NCBI RefSeq assembly: GCF_014643695.1
Contig: NZ_BMJY01000003.1
Location: 124,001 to 188,000 of the forward strand
Length of the DNA stretch: 64,000 bases
Reading direction: 5' to 3'
Source: Microbacterium album
Lineage (GTDB): Bacteria; Actinomycetota; Actinomycetes; Actinomycetales; Microbacteriaceae
Both the position numbers and the translations under genes were made by a program. The notes under the pieces are model-generated. The model ran no database searches and was not told the DNA's origin. It worked only from the letters and a program-made list of their open reading frames with translations. Positions 61,116-64,000 of this stretch are shown here, piece by piece (the first letter of the stretch is position 1; every line of letters begins with the position of its first letter).

Positions 61116-62168
61116 ATGGTGATGCCCCCGGCACCGGCGCGCCCCCGGCGCCGCGGAGACGGACGACGAGCGCACCCCGCGCGACGCGGCCTCGGAGTCG
61201 TCCTCGTCCTCGCGCTGACGTCGCTGCTGGTCGCGGTACCGGGGCTGCTCGCGGGGCTTGCGAGCGCCTCGACACGCCTCGCCGCGGCCCAGCCGCCCGG
61301 GGTGGGGACCGTCGTCCTGGCACCCGGTGAGTCCAAGGCCGCCCAGGCCGCTGCCGCGGCCGCTGCGGGCAGCGCGGCACGCGCGGCGGCGGAGCACCTC
61401 GCGGCGCAACCGTCGGCGTACTGGCTCACCCCCGAGCGGGACCCGGCGTCCCGAGTCGAGGCCCGCGTGCGGGGCCTGATCGCCCAGGCCCGGGAGCACG
61501 AGGCTGCGCTGGCCCTCGTCGTCTACGGCCTACCCCAGCGCGACTGCGGCCAGTACTCGGCGGGCGGGCTGGACGAGTCGGAGTACGACGAATGGACGGC
61601 CCTCATCGGCTCGACCCTGGCGGCGGCCGGCGACGTGCAGAAGATCGTCGTGCTCGAACCGGACAGCCTGGCCCTCGCGCCCGAGTGCGCGTCGATCCCC
61701 GCACGCGCGGCGCAGCTGCGGCGCGCGGTCGAGCGACTGGAGGGCCGCAACACGTGGATCTACCTCGACGGCGGGCATTCGAACTGGCTGCCCGTCGAGC
61801 GGATGGCGTCGCTCATCGATCGGGTGGGCGTCCGTGAGCGCGTGCGCGGCTTCGCGACGAACGTCTCCAACTACCAGACCACATACGACGAGTTCGCCTA
61901 CGCGCACGCCCTGGCGGCCGAGCTGGGGTGGGGACACGCGATCGTCGACACCTCCCGCAACGGCGCCGGCGCGACCGACGAGTGGTGCAATCCCCGCGGG
62001 CGCGTCGTCGGAGACGCGCCCGGAACGTACGGCGACGAGGTCGTGGACACGAACCTGTGGATCAAGCCCCCGGGCGAGAGCGACGGCGAGTGCAACGGCG
62101 GTCCTCCCGCCGGCGACTGGTGGGACGCCGCGGCGATCGAGCTGACCCGCGACGCCCGGTCCCGATGA
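61116..62168 (+). CDS. Secreted glycoside hydrolase family 6 (cellulase-type)
   Basis: The 350-residue product has a basic N-terminus and a hydrophobic signal segment (LGVVLVLALTSLLVAVPGLL). A family-6 catalytic domain follows: VVYGLPQRDCGQYSAGG with a catalytic-region Asp, VVLEPDSLALAPEC, YLDGGHSNW, ATNVSNYQ, DTSRNG, and DTNLWIKPPGESDG. Family members cleave beta-1,4-glucan. No carbohydrate-binding module is present. It is near a processive glycosyltransferase gene, so it may trim a glucan made by the same cell, as BcsZ does. Confidence 0.9.
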   Translation: MVMPPAPARPRRRGDGRRAHPARRGLGVVLVLALTSLLVAVPGLLAGLASASTRLAAAQPPGVGTVVLAPGESKAAQAAAAAAAGSAARAAAEHLAAQPSAYWLTPERDPASRVEARVRGLIAQAREHEAALALVVYGLPQRDCGQYSAGGLDESEYDEWTALIGSTLAAAGDVQKIVVLEPDSLALAPECASIPARAAQLRRAVERLEGRNTWIYLDGGHSNWLPVERMASLIDRVGVRERVRGFATNVSNYQTTYDEFAYAHALAAELGWGHAIVDTSRNGAGATDEWCNPRGRVVGDAPGTYGDEVVDTNLWIKPPGESDGECNGGPPAGDWWDAAAIELTRDARSR

Positions 62169-62222
62169 CCCGGCGACGCCGCGTCTGCGGACGCCGCGTC
62201 CCGCATGTGTGATTCAATGACT

Positions 62223-62228
62223 TAAAAT
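62223..62228 (+). promoter_or_regulatory. -10 element of the response-regulator gene
   Basis: TAAAAT is the most A+T-rich -10 in the window. It would start transcription near 62235, about 45 bases before the chosen ATG. That excludes the GTG at 62232 as a start. Confidence 0.5.
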
Positions 62229-62279
62229 CGCGTGCCCCTGTGCCCGAACGGCGCGCGACCTCCCGTGAAGGTGGCGGAC

Positions 62280-63269
62280 ATGTCCCCCGAGACAGCACAC
62301 AACAAGACCGCCGTGATCATCGAGGACGACCCCGATGTGCGGCATGTGCTGGTCGGCGTGCTCGAATCCGCCGGGTTCTCGACGGTTTCGGTCGGCAACG
62401 GCATCGACGGCGTGCAGGCGGTGCTGACCTATCGGCCCGCCCTGACGACGCTCGACCTGAACATCCCCGGCATCGACGGGTTCGAGACGGCCCGGCGCAT
62501 CCGGGCTCAGAGCGACACGTTCATCATCGTGGTGAGCGCGCTCGACGACGAGGCCGACGTCGTGCTCAGCCTCGGCGCGGGCGCGGACGAGTACATCACC
62601 AAGCCGTTCCGCGCACGCGAGTTCCGCGCCCGGATCGACGCGGTGATGCGTCGCCAGCAGCCCGTGCCCGCCCCGCCGCAGCAGCGGCCCGAGAGCGTCG
62701 GCCCCTCGTTTCCGGGCGGCCGACAGCACCTGCAGGCGTACGCAGGGCACGCATACGCGCAGCCTCCGGTATCGGCGGCCGACCGGATCGCGCCCGCTCC
62801 GCCCGTCTATGCGATGCCCTCCGGCGCCCCCAGCGCCCCCGCCGACGCCTGGGTGGCACCTTCGCCGGCGGGCGCGACCGCCCCGGGCACGGAGCTCGAG
62901 CTCGCAGACGGCGGGGACGGCGCCGGCGAGCGATGGCTCCGCCACCGCGATCTGCGCCTGAACCCCGAGACCCGCGTCGTGATCGCCGGCGACCGCGTCC
63001 TCGAACTCACCCGGACCGAGTTCGACCTGCTCGCCACCCTGCTCGAGTCGAAGCGCCGCGTGCGCAGCAAGGCCGACCTGACCCTGGTGCTGCGCGGCGA
63101 GTCGTATGTCACGTCGTACTTCGTGGGCGAAGCCGACAAGCGCGCCGTGGAGGCGCACATGACGAACCTGCGTCGCAAGCTGGGCGACTCCGCGGCGAGC
63201 CCGCGGTACATCGAGACGGTGCGCGGGGTCGGCTACCGGCTCACCGCGGAGGTGCTGACGGGGCCGTGA
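62280..63269 (+). CDS. Two-component response regulator, OmpR type with long linker
   Basis: The 329-residue product has a receiver domain with D16 and D17, phosphoacceptor D59 (TTLDLNIPGIDG), S86 and K108 (ITKPF). An OmpR-type winged helix covers about residues 228-325 (ELTRTEFDLLATLLE, VEAHMTNLRRKLGD, VRGVGYRLTAE). They are joined by an unusually long linker of about 100 residues rich in Pro, Ala and Gln. GAAGGTGG precedes the ATG at 62280. No histidine kinase is next to it. Confidence 0.9.
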   Translation: MSPETAHNKTAVIIEDDPDVRHVLVGVLESAGFSTVSVGNGIDGVQAVLTYRPALTTLDLNIPGIDGFETARRIRAQSDTFIIVVSALDDEADVVLSLGAGADEYITKPFRAREFRARIDAVMRRQQPVPAPPQQRPESVGPSFPGGRQHLQAYAGHAYAQPPVSAADRIAPAPPVYAMPSGAPSAPADAWVAPSPAGATAPGTELELADGGDGAGERWLRHRDLRLNPETRVVIAGDRVLELTRTEFDLLATLLESKRRVRSKADLTLVLRGESYVTSYFVGEADKRAVEAHMTNLRRKLGDSAASPRYIETVRGVGYRLTAEVLTGP

Positions 63270-63275
63270 CGGCCC

Positions 63276-64000
63276 TCACACGCGGTAGCCGTGGTGACGC
63301 CGCGTGAGCTTGAAGAAGAGGAACAGCGTCTGCACCACCGTCACGACGCCGACGATGGGCCATCCGATCCAGAGGATGGAGGACTGCACGAGCGGCCCCA
63401 GCATGTTCCAGATCACCGCGAGTGCGACGAGCACGGCCACCAGGAGCAGGAGCGGCACCCAGTGACCGTTTCCCCCGCCTCGCTCGGCTTTGGCCTGCAT
63501 CGCCCAATTGTCGACCTGTTTGCGGGAGAGGAACCGGGTCCAGGAGCGCAGGAAGTGGCTGAGCCGGACCCACATGAACAGCTCGGCGGGAACGACCAGC
63601 AGAGCGAACAGGACGTCCCGGCGGTTGCAGTCCCGCATCGTGCGCGCCACGCGGAGGTTGACGAGGGTCGCGACGACCGGCGGTATGAGCCACCACGGGG
63701 AGAACACGAAGGCGTCGATCGACAGCGATGCCGCGAGCAGGGTCACGAACCCGACGCGGACGAACAGGTTGGTGAGCATGCCGAAGTTCTCGAACCACCG
63801 CAGCCGCAGATTGGGGTGAAAGGGCTGGCCCTTCGTGTCCCCCCGCTGTCCCGGCCACATGAGCTCGATCGCCCCGTACGTCCACTTCACCTGCTGGGCG
63901 TCGTACGCGCTCAGCGTCGTCATGCCGCCCACCGACGCGCGCGCGTAGGGGCTGATCTTCGTGAGGTAGCCGGCGCTCTTGATCTGCAGAGACAGCAGCG
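63276..64000 (-). CDS. Processive family-2 glycosyltransferase, C-terminal part (cut by window end)
   Basis: The frame runs on past base 64000, so only the last 241 residues are visible. They hold QQVKW, a Lys variant of the QxxRW motif of cellulose and chitin synthases, then IELMWPGQRGDTKGQPFHPN and about five membrane segments. Such enzymes polymerise and export a beta-glucan or related chain. The ATG-like starts within the visible part are not true starts, as the reading frame continues. It is convergent with the response-regulator gene. The exact polymer is unknown. Confidence 0.75.
   Translation of the reverse strand, partial: LLSLQIKSAGYLTKISPYARASVGGMTTLSAYDAQQVKWTYGAIELMWPGQRGDTKGQPFHPNLRLRWFENFGMLTNLFVRVGFVTLLAASLSIDAFVFSPWWLIPPVVATLVNLRVARTMRDCNRRDVLFALLVVPAELFMWVRLSHFLRSWTRFLSRKQVDNWAMQAKAERGGGNGHWVPLLLLVAVLVALAVIWNMLGPLVQSSILWIGWPIVGVVTVVQTLFLFFKLTRRHHGYRV

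Noticed and set aside
62232..62279. GTG at 62232 as start of the response regulator
   Set aside because: TAAAAT ends three bases before it, so RNA should start within or after the codon. The ATG at 62280 has a clear GAAGGTGG.
1..64000. CRISPR arrays, tRNA and rRNA genes
   Set aside because: I looked for regularly spaced repeats, T-loop patterns and rRNA core sequences and saw none. Absence by eye is not proof for tRNAs.

Overview
The window is gene-dense, very high G+C DNA from an actinobacterium. The gene families, the gene order (rpsP-khpA-rimM-trmD, yceD-rpmF-rnc-mutM, smc, ftsY, ffh), the frequent GTG starts and the many leaderless genes point to a member of the Microbacteriaceae, probably Microbacterium-like; the genus is inferred from overall resemblance only. 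I saw no rRNA, tRNA, CRISPR array, prophage or recognisable transposase.

Bases 1-15861 form a nitrate-assimilation region: the 3' part of nirB, then nirD, siroheme synthase (cysG), a HemD/winged-helix regulator resembling NnaR, and a CbiX-type chelatase. Next come molybdenum-cofactor genes (moaA, moeB, moeA, moaC, a DUF6457 gene, moaD, moaE, mog). The region ends with the nitrate transporter narK, an electron-transfer flavoprotein and the molybdopterin nitrate reductase. NarK imports nitrate, NasA/NasB reduce it to nitrite and NirBD reduces nitrite to ammonium; the remaining genes supply siroheme and Mo cofactor. GlnR-like repeats lie upstream of narK.

Bases 15879-24175 hold trmD-rimM-khpA-rpsP and ffh, separated by a YbdK-type ligase and the divergent glpK/glpD pair. 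Bases 24229-31219 hold a small membrane protein, a TetR regulator and a four-gene peptide-type ABC importer with a nested-palindrome operator, then a flavodoxin-fold reductase. Bases 31229-37539 are a DUF2004 protein, ftsY, an RsmC/RlmG methyltransferase and smc.

Bases 37540-42042 are the accessory part: a promoter with a 31-codon upstream ORF, two poorly characterised genes, fbiA, and a Fic-protein gene flanked by two copies of the 3' end of mutM, which looks like an insertion into mutM. Bases 42043-56195 return to core functions: mutM, rnc, rpmF, yceD, coaD, recG, rsmD, thiL, a DUF3515 lipoprotein, ddl, gpsA, plsC, murA, leuD and leuC, with a leaderless leucine leader peptide before leuC. 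Bases 56305-64000 hold a TerC membrane protein behind a probable yybP-ykoY (manganese) riboswitch, an ECF sigma factor with a DUF4349 partner, an acyl-CoA ligase, a secreted GH6 glycosidase, a response regulator and the C-terminal part of a processive glycosyltransferase.

The observations most worth following are the Fic island in mutM, the leu attenuator, the terC riboswitch with an adjacent perfect 12+12 palindrome, and at least twelve leaderless start sites of the form TANNNT-N6-ATG/GTG.
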